A stretch of DNA of 64,000 nucleotides from Vibrio variabilis (GTDB lineage: Bacteria; Pseudomonadota; Gammaproteobacteria; Enterobacterales; Vibrionaceae): NCBI RefSeq assembly GCF_003263785.1, contig NZ_JYJK01000040.1:1-64000 (forward strand), read 5' to 3'. Every line of letters begins with the position of its first letter. Positions within the stretch are counted from its first letter, which is position 1. Under the pieces are notes generated by a model. The model was not told the origin of the DNA. It saw only the letters and a list, made by a program, of their open reading frames with translations, and searched no databases. Position numbers and translations under genes: made by a program. Positions 21,790 through 32,161 of this stretch are shown here, in pieces.

Positions 21790-21997
21790 GTTTTGCAAAA
21801 TCTGTTAATCAGGCCGTAACTTTCATTCGAGAAATGAATAATATTTAGTATTGGTTCATGATTGTAAAAATAGATCTTATAAATCTATTTACTAGATAAA
21901 TTAATCATTTAACACAAGAATAACCTACAGGGAAAGATAACAATAAATAATAGAACTTCCCTACAGGTTCAGACATACAGAGAGAGGACACACGTTT

Positions 21998-23005
21998 ATG
22001 GCGACAATGAAGGATGTTGCCCAGCTTGCAGGCGTCTCAACGGCTACGGTTTCGAGAGCTTTGATGAACCCAGAAAAAGTGTCATCTTCTACGCGTAAAC
22101 GTGTTGAAGATGCTGTTTTGGAAGCTGGTTATTCGCCCAATTCACTCGCACGCAATCTTCGCAGAAATGAATCCAAAACCATAGTGACGATTGTTCCCGA
22201 CATTTGCGACCCGTATTTTTCCGAGATCATTCGTGGTATTGAAGATGCCGCGATGGAACATGGTTACCTGGTATTACTGGGTGACAGTGGTCAGTCGAAA
22301 AAACGTGAAACCTCATTTGTAAATCTCGTGTTTACCAAACAAGCTGATGGAATGCTGCTACTTGGTACGGATCTTCCGTTTGATATCAGTAAGCCTGAGC
22401 AAAAGAACTTGCCACCGATTGTGATGGCGTGTGAGTTTGCACCAGAGCTTGAGCTGCCAACGGTTCATATTGATAACCTCACTTCAGCATTTGAGGCCGT
22501 TAATTACCTTTCGAATTTGGGTCATAAGCGCATTGCGCAAATCGCCGGTCCTGACACCGCATTTTTGTGTCGTTTCAGACAGCAAGGCTACCAGCAAGCG
22601 CTGCGCCGAGCTGGCCTGCCGATGAATCCAGCTTACACAGTCAAAGGTGACTTCACATTTGAAGCAGGCGCGCGATTGGTTCGCACCTTACTTGCTCTAC
22701 CTGAGCCGCCAACCGCAATATTCTGTCACAACGACGTGATGGCGATTGGTGCTATGCAAGAAGCGAAGAAGCTCGGATTGCGAGTTCCTCAAGATTTATC
22801 TGTCGTGGGTTTTGATGACATTCAGTTTGCTCAATACTGCGATCCACCACTAACGACTATCTCTCAACCGCGTTATGAGATTGGTCGCCAAGCGATGTAT
22901 ATGATGCTAGAAGTCCTCAAGGGTGCAGACGTTCGTGCAGGCTCTCGCTTATTGGATACCGAACTTGTGATCCGCGACAGTGCGGCTCCTCCAAGAATCT
23001 TATAG
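21998..23005 (+). CDS. cytR: LacI-family regulator CytR
   Basis: Cytidine-responsive repressor that works with CRP at nucleoside uptake and catabolism genes. The N-terminal helix-turn-helix MKDVAQLAGVSTATVSRAL (residues ~4-22) and hinge NSLARNLRR are followed by a periplasmic-binding-type core (IVPDICDPYFSEI, then FCHNDVMAIGAM, SVVGFDDIQF). It is 335 residues. The position between priA and ftsN is conserved in gamma-proteobacteria and supports the name. A CRP palindrome lies ~210 bases upstream. Confidence 0.93.
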   Translation: MATMKDVAQLAGVSTATVSRALMNPEKVSSSTRKRVEDAVLEAGYSPNSLARNLRRNESKTIVTIVPDICDPYFSEIIRGIEDAAMEHGYLVLLGDSGQSKKRETSFVNLVFTKQADGMLLLGTDLPFDISKPEQKNLPPIVMACEFAPELELPTVHIDNLTSAFEAVNYLSNLGHKRIAQIAGPDTAFLCRFRQQGYQQALRRAGLPMNPAYTVKGDFTFEAGARLVRTLLALPEPPTAIFCHNDVMAIGAMQEAKKLGLRVPQDLSVVGFDDIQFAQYCDPPLTTISQPRYEIGRQAMYMMLEVLKGADVRAGSRLLDTELVIRDSAAPPRIL

Positions 23006-23086
23006 TTGGCGCGATACTGACTTGCAACTTGACCTTGCGGTATTTACCATGAGGTCAGTGAGTTATTTCAATCAGAACCAATCTAA

Positions 23087-23635
23087 GTGGCAAACCGAGA
23101 CTATGTAAGACGGGGCAAAGGCACCAGCCGTCGCCCTGCAAAAAAGAAGACTTCCGGTAAGAAACCCTGGCGCAGTGGCTTGCTAGCCATTTTGCTCGCC
23201 AGTGCATTTGGCTACGGGTTGTATTTACTGAGTAACGACCCAGAGCCATCCAAACCTGCTCCTGTGGCCACCACACCAGCACCTAAGCCGAAGCCAAAGC
23301 CAGCGAAACCAATTCCACCACCACCTGAAGAAAAGTGGGACTACGTGGAAACCTTACCAAAGCGTGAGGTTGAGGTGAAAGCCAAAGAGCAAGTGGTTTC
23401 CAAGATCCCTTACATCATGCAATGCGGCGCGTACAAAACGCTAGCACAGGCGGAAGCTCGTAAACTAGACATTGCCTTCCAAGGCATCTCGAGCCAGATC
23501 CGTAAAAAAGAAGGCAGCAGTTGGTTTAGAGTGGTATTGGGCCCTTACAAGCTCAAACGTGATGCGGAGCGTGATAAGCATAAGTTACAGCGCGCTAAGA
23601 TTGAGCCTTGTGCTATTTGGAAAGAAGCGCAGTAA
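23087..23635 (+). CDS. ftsN: Cell division protein FtsN
   Basis: Late divisome protein that triggers septal peptidoglycan synthesis. The basic cytoplasmic tail (residues 1-26) begins VANRDYVRRGKG, followed by one membrane segment (WRSGLLAILLASAFGYG). A Pro/Lys-rich linker follows, and a C-terminal SPOR domain (from about residue 108, IPYIMQCGAYKTLAQAEARK) binds denuded glycan. It uses a GTG start at 23087; no strong ribosome site is visible. At 182 residues it is short, as Vibrio FtsN often is. It lies downstream of cytR as in E. coli. Confidence 0.93.
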   Translation: MANRDYVRRGKGTSRRPAKKKTSGKKPWRSGLLAILLASAFGYGLYLLSNDPEPSKPAPVATTPAPKPKPKPAKPIPPPPEEKWDYVETLPKREVEVKAKEQVVSKIPYIMQCGAYKTLAQAEARKLDIAFQGISSQIRKKEGSSWFRVVLGPYKLKRDAERDKHKLQRAKIEPCAIWKEAQ

Positions 23636-23667
23636 GTACTGAAGCTCACCAGCAAAAAACAACCAAT

Positions 23668-23699
23668 AATCAGCCCCTCACAACAGGGGCTGATTTCGT
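23668..23699 (+). terminator. ftsN terminator
   Basis: An 11-bp stem, AATCAGCCCCT (23668-23678) with AGGGGCTGATT (23685-23695), followed by a short T-rich tail. It separates ftsN from the hslVU promoter. Confidence 0.75.
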
Positions 23700-23722
23700 T
23701 TACATCCCGAAAAACTCTTCCC

Positions 23723-23751
23723 CTTGAATTCCACTCTTCGCGTCCACATAT
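23723..23751 (+). promoter_or_regulatory. Heat-shock (sigma-32/RpoH) promoter of hslVU
   Basis: CTTGAA (23723-23728), a 15-base spacer and CCACATAT (23744-23751) match the RpoH consensus CTTGAA-N13-17-CCCCATNT at 13 of 13 and 7 of 8 informative places respectively for each element as read. It is 42 bases before the hslV start. hslVU is a classic heat-shock operon. Confidence 0.75.
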
Positions 23752-23792
23752 CCATTCCATAACCAAATTAAAACCAAAAAGAGGCAAACGTC

Positions 23793-24324
23793 GTGACTAC
23801 TATTGTATCTGTGCGTCGTAACAACAAAGTCGTGATCGCGGGTGATGGACAAGTATCCCTGGGCAACACCGTAATGAAAGGCAATGCCCGTAAGGTTCGC
23901 AGACTCTACAACAACCAAGTACTCGCAGGTTTTGCTGGCGGTACGGCTGACGCGTTTACTCTATTTGAACGTTTTGAAAGCAAGCTGCAAATGCACCAAG
24001 GCCACCTAACCAAAGGCAGCCGTTGAGCTTGCTAAAGACTGGCGCAGCGACCGTGCACTTCGCAAACTAGAAGCGCTCTTGGCGGTAGCGGATGAAACGG
24101 CTTCACTGATTATCACCGGTAACGGTGACGTGGTTCAGCCAGAAAATGACCTGATTGCGATTGGCTCTGGTGGTAACTTTGCGCAGGCCGCTGCGACTGC
24201 ACTACTAGAAAACACTGAATTAGATGCGCGCGAGATCGCTGAGAAAGCACTGAAGATTGCTGGCGATATTTGTGTGTTCACCAACCATCACCACACTATT
24301 GAAGAACTAGAAAGCGACGCGTGA
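23793..24324 (+). CDS. hslV: ATP-dependent protease, proteasome-like subunit HslV; one frameshift
   Basis: Peptidase ring of the HslVU (ClpQY) protease. After initiator removal the second residue, Thr, is the N-terminal nucleophile ([19 protein letters not shown]). The frame breaks at 24015-24016, where one extra G is present. Without it the text reads [20 protein letters not shown] and continues into [14 protein letters not shown] and [10 protein letters not shown], giving 176 residues, the usual size. The start is GTG at 23793 with GAGG upstream. It forms an operon with hslU and is preceded by an RpoH-type promoter. Confidence 0.95.
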
Positions 24325-24376
24325 TTCGCGCGTTCCAAAAACCAAATAGTGTCTGATTTTTTGTAAGGAATTAATT

Positions 24377-25712
24377 ATGTCTGAGATGACCCCTCGCGAG
24401 ATTGTTCATGAGTTAAACCGCCACATCATTGGCCAAGACAAAGCTAAGCGCTCTGTTGCTATCGCACTGCGTAACCGCTGGCGTCGCATGCAGCTTGAAG
24501 AGAGCTTACGTGCTGAAGTGTCACCAAAGAACATCTTAATGATCGGCCCAACGGGTGTAGGTAAAACCGAGATTGCACGCCGCCTAGCGAAACTCGCTAA
24601 TGCTCCGTTTATCAAAGTCGAAGCGACTAAGTTCACCGAAGTCGGATACGTGGGTAAAGAAGTAGAAACCATCATCCGTGACCTCACAGATGTGGCGATC
24701 AAGATGACCCACCAGCAAGCGATGGAAAAAGTAAAATTCCGCGCCGAAGAGCAGGCGGAAGAGCGCATTCTTGATGCCCTACTACCACCAGCACGTGATG
24801 CTTGGGGTCAAAACGAGCAGCCAGATGACTCTTCGTCTAACACTCGCCAAATCTTCCGCAAGAAGCTGCGCGAGGGCAAGCTTGATGACAAAGAGATCGA
24901 CATTGAAACCGCAGCACCTCAGATGGGCGTGGAGATCATGGCTCCTCCTGGCATGGAAGAGATGACAAACCAGCTGCAGAGCATGTTCCAAAATCTTGGC
25001 GGTGACACCAAGAAGAAACGCAAGCTCAAAATTAAAAGATGCTTTCAAAGCCCTTGTCGAAGAAGAAGCTGCGAAGCTGGTGAATCAAGAAGAGCTAAAA
25101 GAACAAGCGATCTATAACGTTGAAAACAACGGCATCGTGTTTATTGATGAGATCGATAAAATCTGTAAGCGTGGTGAAGCATCGGGCCCTGATGTATCAC
25201 GCGAAGGCGTACAGCGCGATCTGCTACCACTGATTGAAGGCAGCACCGTTTCAACCAAACACGGCATGGTGAAAACAGACCACATTCTGTTTATCACCTC
25301 TGGTGCGTTCCAAGTGGCTAAGCCGTCGGATCTTATTCCAGAATTACAAGGCCGTCTGCCAATTCGTGTTGAGCTAGAAGCGCTGAGCAGCGATGACTTT
25401 AAACGCATCCTAACCGAGCCAAAGGCCTCACTGACAGAGCAATACATCGCGCTGATGAAGACGGAAGACGTCGATGTTGAATTTACCACCGACGGCATCC
25501 AACAGATCGCGGATGCAGCGTGGACAGTGAACGAGACTACCGAGAACATCGGTGCGCGTCGCCTTCACACTGTGATGGAGCGTCTAATGGATGAGATTTC
25601 ATTTGAAGCGACTGACAAGCCTGGTTCTAAATTGGTGATTGATTCTGGCTACGTGAAATCGAAGTTAGGTGAGTTTGTTGAAGATGAAGATTTGAGTCGC
25701 TTTATTCTTTAA
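24377..25712 (+). CDS. hslU: ATP-dependent protease ATPase subunit HslU; one frameshift
   Basis: AAA+ unfoldase that feeds substrates to HslV. Walker A GPTGVGKT is at residues 57-64, a large I-domain lies in the middle, then Walker [11 protein letters not shown]. The C-terminal tail DEDLSRFIL is the segment that docks into HslV. The frame is lost at 25034-25037, where AAAA should be AAA; the repaired text reads [20 protein letters not shown] and gives 444 residues. AAGGA lies seven bases before the ATG. It is separated from hslV by 52 bases and followed by a terminator. Confidence 0.96.
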
Positions 25713-25731
25713 TCTTTCCTTGATAAACCAC

Positions 25732-25758
25732 AAAACGGCACTCATCGTGCCGTTTTTT
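25732..25758. terminator. Terminator between hslU and the GIY-YIG gene
   Basis: AAAACGGCA (25732-25740) pairs with TGCCGTTTT (25748-25756), with T- and A-runs on either side. It is shared by two convergent genes. Confidence 0.9.
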
Positions 25759-25760
25759 AT

Positions 25761-26063
25761 TTACCACAGTTCGTGACTTAAGTCCTTCCAGTAGGGATTG
25801 TTCGTCGTTACCAAGTCGTTCTTCCAAGCCCTTTTCCAGTGACGCAGTTGCAACTCTCTCGAAGCCGCCTCTTCCATTGTGTCGAACCACTCGTAATGCA
25901 CGAGCTGATTAACTTGATACTTTTTAACGATACCTTCCGTCATACCGTGTTTATGTTTCCAAATGCGCTTCGAAAGGTCGGCTGTCACTCCGATATAAAC
26001 CACACCACGTCCCTTTGAGGTCGTAATGTAAACACACGGTTTGTTAGTCTTGTTTGGGTTCAT
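25761..26063 (-). CDS. GIY-YIG domain protein (YhbQ/UPF0213-like)
   Basis: Small single-domain GIY-YIG nuclease-fold protein of 100 residues. The two motif strands appear as CVYITTSKG and VVYIGVTADLSKRIWKHKHG, with the conserved arginine (R33) in the helix after YIG. The downstream region WFDTMEEAASRELQLRHWKRAWK resembles the UPF0213 subgroup, including the conserved glutamate. It is a stand-alone gene, convergent with hslU and divergent from menA. Related proteins have been described as structure-specific or repair-linked nucleases, but this one's role is not evident from sequence. Confidence 0.85.
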   Translation of the reverse strand: MNPNKTNKPCVYITTSKGRGVVYIGVTADLSKRIWKHKHGMTEGIVKKYQVNQLVHYEWFDTMEEAASRELQLRHWKRAWKNDLVTTNNPYWKDLSHELW

Positions 26064-26252
26064 TTTGTTTTCTCTTGTTTCCCCTAGCCAAGCGCCACAT
26101 GCTATACCGCTTAACCATGAAGAATTTCAGCGCACTTCACACATCCCTCAATATCATACTAATCCCATACTAAAACCATAATTAGTGTGCGTATTTAGCC
26201 ACTTCCCATTTTGCCGTATACTTACTTTAAACAGTTCATTCATAGCGTAATC

Positions 26253-27170
26253 ATGACTTCTTCTTTTCGTATTTGGCTCGATGCCGCAAGACCTAAAACA
26301 TTGCCGCTGGCGCTGGTTTCTATCATCACCGGCAGTGCCCTTGCCTTTTCCAAAGGCGAAATGTCATGGAGTGTGGCGCTGCTCGCGCTGCTAACTGCGA
26401 CTTTGCTGCAAATCCTATCTAACCTTGCCAATGACTATGGCGATGCAGTAAAAGGCACCGACAACGAAAACAGGCTGGGACCGATGCGCGCCATTCAGTC
26501 TGGAGAAGTCACGCAGCGAGAAATGAAAAAAGCCATCATCCTGAATGTGGTTCTGACTGTCGCTTCTGGGTTATTTTTGGTGCTACACGCCCTTGAATCG
26601 CTGCAAAACATCCTCGCCTTTATTGGTCTTGGCGTGCTCGCTATCGCAGCAGCTATCGCCTATACCGTTGGCAACAAACCTTATGGTTATGTAGGACTTG
26701 GTGACATTTCAGTGTTTATCTTCTTTGGTTTGCTTGGCGTCTCTGGAACTTATTTTCTTCACACCGGCCACCTAGATACGCTGCTCTTTTTGCCAGCCAT
26801 TGGCTGCGGCCTACTCGCCGTAGCCGTGCTCAACGTCAACAACATGCGCGACATCGAAAACGACAGCGCTTGCGGTAAACGTACCGTTGCAGTACGTCTT
26901 GGTGAGCGCAAGGCTAAGTTGTATCATTTTGCCCTACTTGCTGTTGCGGTAAGCGCGTTTGCGATGTATCTGTCGGTGCAGCAGTCACCAATTTGGATAA
27001 GCCTGCCTTTTGTGCTGAGTCTAGTGGTTGTCATCAAACACGGTACCGCGGTATGGCAGACCACACAGCCAGCACAGATCGCCCCAATGATGCCAATTGT
27101 GGTGAAGTGCTCATTAGTCACCAACATCTTGTTTTCTGGTGTGGTTATAGCTCAAACTCTGATCACTTAA
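26253..27170 (+). CDS. menA: 1,4-dihydroxy-2-naphthoate polyprenyltransferase
   Basis: Integral membrane UbiA-family enzyme attaching the polyprenyl chain to DHNA, giving demethylmenaquinone. The first Asp-rich motif is NLANDYGDAVKGTDNE (about residue 54 on) and the second lies around NNMRDIENDSACGKRT. Repeated hydrophobic segments fit 8-9 membrane helices. I start at ATG 26253 (MTSSFRIWLDAARPKTLPLA), which matches family members and gives 305 residues; the frame is open further upstream only through a TTG. It sits between hslVU and rraA, as in E. coli. Confidence 0.93.
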   Translation: MTSSFRIWLDAARPKTLPLALVSIITGSALAFSKGEMSWSVALLALLTATLLQILSNLANDYGDAVKGTDNENRLGPMRAIQSGEVTQREMKKAIILNVVLTVASGLFLVLHALESLQNILAFIGLGVLAIAAAIAYTVGNKPYGYVGLGDISVFIFFGLLGVSGTYFLHTGHLDTLLFLPAIGCGLLAVAVLNVNNMRDIENDSACGKRTVAVRLGERKAKLYHFALLAVAVSAFAMYLSVQQSPIWISLPFVLSLVVVIKHGTAVWQTTQPAQIAPMMPIVVKCSLVTNILFSGVVIAQTLIT

Positions 27171-27249
27171 TTGAGCCTTGTCATTGCATTGACCTATTCA
27201 ACCGATATACTCGATTTATCCCTTTTGAAAACTGCATAGAAGAGCCGCC

Positions 27250-27768
27250 ATGGAATACAGTACTTCAGCCCTATGTGATATCTACCTAGATCAAGTAGAT
27301 GTTGTCGAGCCAATGTTTAGCAATTTTGGCGGCAGAGCCTCATTTGCAGGTCAAGTGACTTCCGTAAAATGCTTTGAAGATAACGGTGTAATACGCGACA
27401 TTTTAGAGCAAGACGGCGTGGGTCGCGTTCTGTTGATTGATGGCGGTGGTTCACTGCGAAAAGCCCTTATAGATGCGGAAATCGCTCAATTAGCAGAGGA
27501 CAACGAATGGGAAGGCATTATTGTCTATGGCTGCATTCGTGAAGTCGACGAGCTTGAAGACATGAATTTGGGCATCCAAGCGCTGGCCTCTATTCCTGTT
27601 GGTGCGGCGCAGTCAGAAGTCGGGGAAGTGGATGTGCCAGTCAACTTTGGTGGTGTCACCTTTTTACCAGAAGACTACGTCTATGCCGATAATACGGGGA
27701 TCATCCTGTCACAAGAACCACTCGATGTAAGTTTTGATGACGAAGAGGCTGAAGAAACCGAAGAGTGA
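27250..27768 (+). CDS. rraA: Ribonuclease E activity regulator RraA
   Basis: Trimeric protein that binds the C-terminal scaffold of RNase E and inhibits RNA decay. It starts [35 protein letters not shown] and [13 protein letters not shown] are typical of the family. It is 172 residues, about ten longer than E. coli RraA because of an acidic tail ([11 protein letters not shown]). It lies 79 bases after menA and ends in a strong terminator. Related aldolase-like proteins share the fold, but the menA neighbourhood and sequence support RraA. Confidence 0.94.
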   Translation: MEYSTSALCDIYLDQVDVVEPMFSNFGGRASFAGQVTSVKCFEDNGVIRDILEQDGVGRVLLIDGGGSLRKALIDAEIAQLAEDNEWEGIIVYGCIREVDELEDMNLGIQALASIPVGAAQSEVGEVDVPVNFGGVTFLPEDYVYADNTGIILSQEPLDVSFDDEEAEETEE

Positions 27769-27795
27769 TTGCGTAACAGCAAACACAAGAACAAA

Positions 27796-27822
27796 AAACG
27801 GGAGCATCATTGCTCCCGTTTC
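27796..27822. terminator. Terminator between rraA and the polysaccharide operon
   Basis: AAACGGGAGCA (27796-27806) pairs with TGCTCCCGTTT (27811-27821) around a 4-base loop. It serves rraA and probably also the end of operon B (ugd stop at 27852, minus strand), since an A-run precedes it on the plus strand. Confidence 0.88.
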
Positions 27823-27851
27823 TCTATTTATCTGTCTATTAACGAACGCGT

Positions 27852-29017
27852 CTAGTCATTACCAAACAAGTCACGCGTATACACTTTATCCGCGACATCT
27901 TCCAACTCTGGCAACATGCGGTTAGAGATAATCAAGTCAGCTTCTTGCTTAAAGGCATCCACATCTTGAATAACACGCGAGTGGAAGAAATGCTCTTCTT
28001 TGAGTACAGGTTCATAAACGATGACCTCAATACCCTTAGCTTTCAAACGTTTCATAATGCCCTGAATGCTCGATGCGCGGAAGTTATCCGAGCCCGACTT
28101 CATGATCAAACGATACACACCCACCACCTTAGGGTTACGCTTCATAATCGACTCGGCAATAAAGTCCTTACGAGTGCGGTTTGCATCCACGATGGCACCG
28201 ATGATGTTGTTCGGCACTTCTTGATAGTTCGCCAAAAGCTGCTTAGTGTCTTTTGGTAGGCAGTAACCGCCATAACCAAAAGATGGGTTGCAGTAGTGGC
28301 CTCCAATACGTGGGTCTAGTGCTACACCTTCAATGATTTGACGCGTATCTAACCCGTGGGCTTCCGCATACGAATCAAGCTCGTTAAAATACGCCACACG
28401 CATCGCTAGATAGGTATTGGAGAACAGCTTCACTGCTTCCGCTTCAGTCGAGTCGGTATACAGTACATCAATGTTTTCTTTCTGCGCGCCCTCTACCAGC
28501 AAGTCACCAAACACTTTGGCGCGCTCACTGCGCTCACCAATAATGATGCGAGATGGATTAAGGTTGTCATACAGAGCACTGCCTTCGCGCAGAAACTCCG
28601 GAGAGAAAAACACATTGTCAGTACCCAGCTCTTCACGAACGCGTACCGTATAGCCAACTGGAATGGTCGATTTAATCACAATCACTGCATCCGGATTCAC
28701 CGCAATTACATCTTTAATGACAGCCTCAACAGAGCCTGTATTAAAGTAGTTAGTCTGCGGATCATAATCTGTCGGCGTAGCACAATCACATAGTCAGCAC
28801 CGCGATACGCCAACTCTTTGTCCAGCGTTGCCGTGAAGTTGAGATCGTCTCGCTTTAGAAACGCTTCAATTTCGCTATCGACAATCGGTGACTGCCTATT
28901 ACACAGCATCTCGACTTTTTCTGCATTGATATCGACCGCTACTACCTCATGGTTTTGAGCCAGTAACATCGCATTCGATAGGCCTACATAGCCTGTTCCC
29001 GCAACTGCAATTTTCAT
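27852..29017 (-). CDS. ugd: UDP-glucose 6-dehydrogenase; one frameshift
   Basis: Oxidises UDP-glucose twice to UDP-glucuronate using NAD, supplying uronic acid for surface polysaccharides. The N-terminal NAD loop is [13 protein letters not shown]. The catalytic cysteine is in [13 protein letters not shown], and KSTIPVGYT and [11 protein letters not shown] are family-typical. The frame breaks at 28781: one missing C (plus strand) restores [20 protein letters not shown]. The joined protein is 388 residues, as expected. Last gene of operon B, 11 bases after the dehydratase gene. Its substrate would be made by the galU product of operon A. Confidence 0.94.
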
Positions 29018-29028
29018 AGTTCTGTCTT

Positions 29029-30959
29029 TTAATTTGTTTGTGATTTGTTGACGTTAGATTGAGCCCAAACTAAGTCACCAATGCCATCAGTAGGCACAAA
29101 GCCCGTTGGTGCTTGTAACATGAGCTGTCGCAACGCTTGTTGATCATAATCTTGTGCCGCTTGCTGCAAATCGTCAAGTAACTGATTGTATTCGGCTTGC
29201 TCCATTGATACCTCTTGGGCGGTCATGATGCGATCGTGAGACGTCTTGGAGACACTATCGCCAATCAGAAGTTCTTCAAACAGCTTTTCACCCGGTCTTA
29301 AACCCGTATAGAGGATTTCAATGTCGCCCTCCGGGTTAAGGTCATCTTTCACCTCAAGACCCGACAAGTGAATAAGGTTTTTCGCTAGGTCAGAAATTCG
29401 AACTGGCTCCCCCATATCGAGCACAAATACGTCACCACCCTTTGCCATCGCGCCAGCCTGAATCACCAGCTGCGCTGCCTCAGGAATGGTCATAAAGTAA
29501 CGAATAATGTCTTTATGAGTGACCGTAACCGGTCCACCTTTGGCAATTTGTGCGTTAAACAAAGGGATCACAGAGCCGGAAGAGCCTAATACGTTACCAA
29601 AGCGCACCATAGAAAACAGGGTTTGATGCTGCGTCTGGTAGCCTTTAGCAAGTGCTTGCAACCCCAATTCCGCAAGACGCTTTGTTGTCCCCATGACGTT
29701 TGTAGGACGAACCGCCTTATCAGTTGAGATTAACACAAATGATGAAACCCTAGCTTCAATAGCAGCACAAGCCGTTCGATAAGTGCCCAAAATATTGTTG
29801 TTCACCCCTTCAGACACATTGTACTCAACGAGTGGAACATGTTTGTATGCGGCGGCATGATAAACAGTATCGACTTTAAACTCAGACATCGCCTTTGTTA
29901 GTCTTTGCTGGTCTTGTACATTCCCCATGATAGGGACAACTCGCGTACCGATTGTGGAATGTCTTAACTCCCGATCAATACTATAAAGAGAGAATTCAGA
30001 AGCCTCAAACAGCACCAAAGTCGTTGGCTCATGCTTTATAATCTGCCTACACAGCTCTGAGCCAATAGAACCACCAGCGCCAGTAACCATCACCGTTTTG
30101 TGCTTAACGTTTTTTTCTAGCAAACTCTGGTTCGGCTCCACAGGATCACGACCAAGTAAATCTTCGATAGCCACTTCTTTTAACTGCCCTATCTGATATT
30201 CGCCGTTAACAATATCGCTCAAGTTGGGAACAGTCATTACTTCCACAGGGAACTTTGATAAACGCTCAATCACCGCCTTACGCTCGCTTCTTGAAGCAGA
30301 AGGCATAGCAAGAAGTACTTTCTTGATGTTGTGTTTATCAATCAGTTTGCTTAGATACTTAGTTCGGTAAATCGTCACACCCTGAATAGTGGTTTTGTGC
30401 ATTTTCCGATTATCATCAACAAAAGCAGAAACCCGATATTCTTCTCCTTGAGAGAGGACATTATTTAGCTCTCTTCCGGCTTTGCCCGCGCCATAAATGA
30501 GAACAGGTGTGCGTCCAACAGCCAATAAATCTGAAATTAAAAAGCGAACCAACAAACGAGAACCGCCACTCAAGCACATCAAGAATGTCGCATAAATGAC
30601 GGGGACTGAGCGAGGGAGGAAAACCTGAAAATAGTATGAGAAAAGCACAATTGATAGCGCTGACACGGCTGAACCAAAGGCAATGATAACTACGGCCTGC
30701 AGACTAAGGTATCGTAATACTGCACGATACAAGCCTATATGGACAAATGTCGCCAACGTGACCAAAACCACCGCGAGCAACACATACCAGTACTCGTGGT
30801 CAAGCCAAAACTGTTCGACTGCCCCATTCTAGAATAGAATGCAGCCCAAAAAGAGAGCACGATAAATGCGATATCAACTATCACACTCACTACTCTTTTT
30901 ATTGATCTAGGCATAGCCCAGATAGGATCTAGAGAAAACACGAATAGACCTCTATTCAA
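29029..30959 (-). CDS. Membrane-anchored nucleotide-sugar dehydratase, WbpM/CapD/FlaA1 family; one frameshift
   Basis: Probable UDP-GlcNAc 4,6-dehydratase (long WbpM type), giving UDP-4-keto-6-deoxy sugars for QuiNAc/FucNAc-type residues. The N-terminal ~130 residues are membrane segments ([17 protein letters not shown] onward), then a CoA-binding-like domain ([14 protein letters not shown]). The SDR domain follows, with [30 protein letters not shown] and [16 protein letters not shown]; the usual tyrosine is replaced by methionine, as in this family. The frame is broken at 30822-30825 (one G short); repaired text reads [18 protein letters not shown]. The length is then 643, normal for WbpM-like proteins. 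An internal ATG at 30914 is an alternative start. Exact product not provable here. Confidence 0.88.
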
Positions 30960-31043
30960 AATTCAGCATTACTGCACGCCATGCTTTATCAAAACGGTTC
31001 ACTCTTAAATGGAAAAGAGCAAAAACTGCCATTCCTAAGCGAG

Positions 31044-32042
31044 TTAAATGCCATAAAAGTCCTTATACCACGACACAAACTTATCAACGCCAGTTTTGAT
31101 ATCAACAACCGGCTTGTAACCTGTCGCTTTATATAGCTCCTCCGTCGATGCCCATGTTGACGGAACATCACCAGGCTGCATTGGCATATAGTTCTTTTTC
31201 GCCTCCACGCCCAAAGACTCTTCAATAGCCTCTATAAAGTCCATAAGTCTAACAGGTGACCCATTACCAATATTATAAATAGAATAAGGGGCATCACTGC
31301 TGTTTGGCGTATCTCGCGTTGCATCATCCTTTACTGGAATAACACCTTGGACGCGGACAATTCCCTCAACAATATCATCGATATATGTGAAATCACGGTA
31401 CATATCACCGTGATTGTATACATCGATAGCTTTGCCCTCAGCAATCGCCTTAGTAAACTTAAAGGGCGCCATATCGGGGCGACCCCAAGGTCCATAAACG
31501 GTAAAGAACCTTAATCCAGTGGTTGGAATACCATATAGGTGGGAATATGTATGAGATAAGAGCTCGTTAGCCCTCTTAGTTGCAGCATACAGAGATACGG
31601 GATGATCTACTGCGTGGGACTCCTTAAACGGTTGCTGTGTATTCATGCCGTAAACTGAACTACTGGATGCATAAATTAAGTGTTGAACATTATTATGACG
31701 ACAGCCTTCCAGAATATTGATATGTCCAGCTAGATTGGCGTCGGAATAGGCATTCGGGTTCTCGAGGGAAAAGCGCACACCCGCCTGAGCGCCTAGGTGA
31801 ATCACCTTGTCAAACTTCTCAACCTGAAACAAAGAGGCTACAGAAGCCTTTTCAAACAAATCTAAAGTTAAAAACGTAAAGTTGTAGTGCATTTTTAGCG
31901 ACTGAAGTCGCTCTAACTTTAAGTTTACATCATAGTAAGTATTCAGGTTATCTATGCCAACTACTGTATGCCCCATCTCACATAATCGATGTGCAACGGC
32001 GGCTCCAATAAAACCAGCAGCTCCCGTGACTAAATACTTCAT
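31044..32042 (-). CDS. NAD-dependent sugar epimerase, UDP-glucuronate 4-epimerase-like
   Basis: Extended SDR enzyme of 332 residues. The NAD loop is TGAAGFIGAAVA (residues 6-17), with SSSSVYG carrying the catalytic serine and YAATKRANE the YxxxK pair. LRFFTVYGPWGRPDMAPFKF and MYRDFTYIDDI are typical of the glucuronate epimerase group, so it likely turns UDP-GlcA into UDP-GalA. Its partner gene ugd, two genes downstream in the same operon, supplies the substrate. The frame is intact. A UDP-glucose epimerase role cannot be excluded from sequence, but the operon context favours uronic acid. Confidence 0.86.
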   Translation of the reverse strand: MKYLVTGAAGFIGAAVAHRLCEMGHTVVGIDNLNTYYDVNLKLERLQSLKMHYNFTFLTLDLFEKASVASLFQVEKFDKVIHLGAQAGVRFSLENPNAYSDANLAGHINILEGCRHNNVQHLIYASSSSVYGMNTQQPFKESHAVDHPVSLYAATKRANELLSHTYSHLYGIPTTGLRFFTVYGPWGRPDMAPFKFTKAIAEGKAIDVYNHGDMYRDFTYIDDIVEGIVRVQGVIPVKDDATRDTPNSSDAPYSIYNIGNGSPVRLMDFIEAIEESLGVEAKKNYMPMQPGDVPSTWASTEELYKATGYKPVVDIKTGVDKFVSWYKDFYGI

Positions 32043-32161
32043 AAATTTACCTTAACTCTTAAACGGCACTAGAGAGAGCCGTTGCTCTTCATTTTGTTTC
32101 TTAACCACAACGCATGCCACTACCGACAAAGTTGCAAATAGGCATATGCTCTATTTTGAGA

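Larger units (their letters stand above)
21685..21997. other. priA-cytR intergenic region
   Basis: Contains the GGCACCA heptamer run (21704-21731), a CRP-type palindrome (21768-21789), a TTTTGCAAAA palindrome (21791-21800) that could be an operator, and an AT-rich cytR leader ending in AGAGAGAGG before the start codon. Confidence 0.6.

Noticed and set aside
24081..24091. GGCGGTAGCGG, an ops-like string on the plus strand
   Set aside because: It lies inside the hslV coding sequence (LAVADE), is not in a leader and has a mismatch at the end; coincidence.
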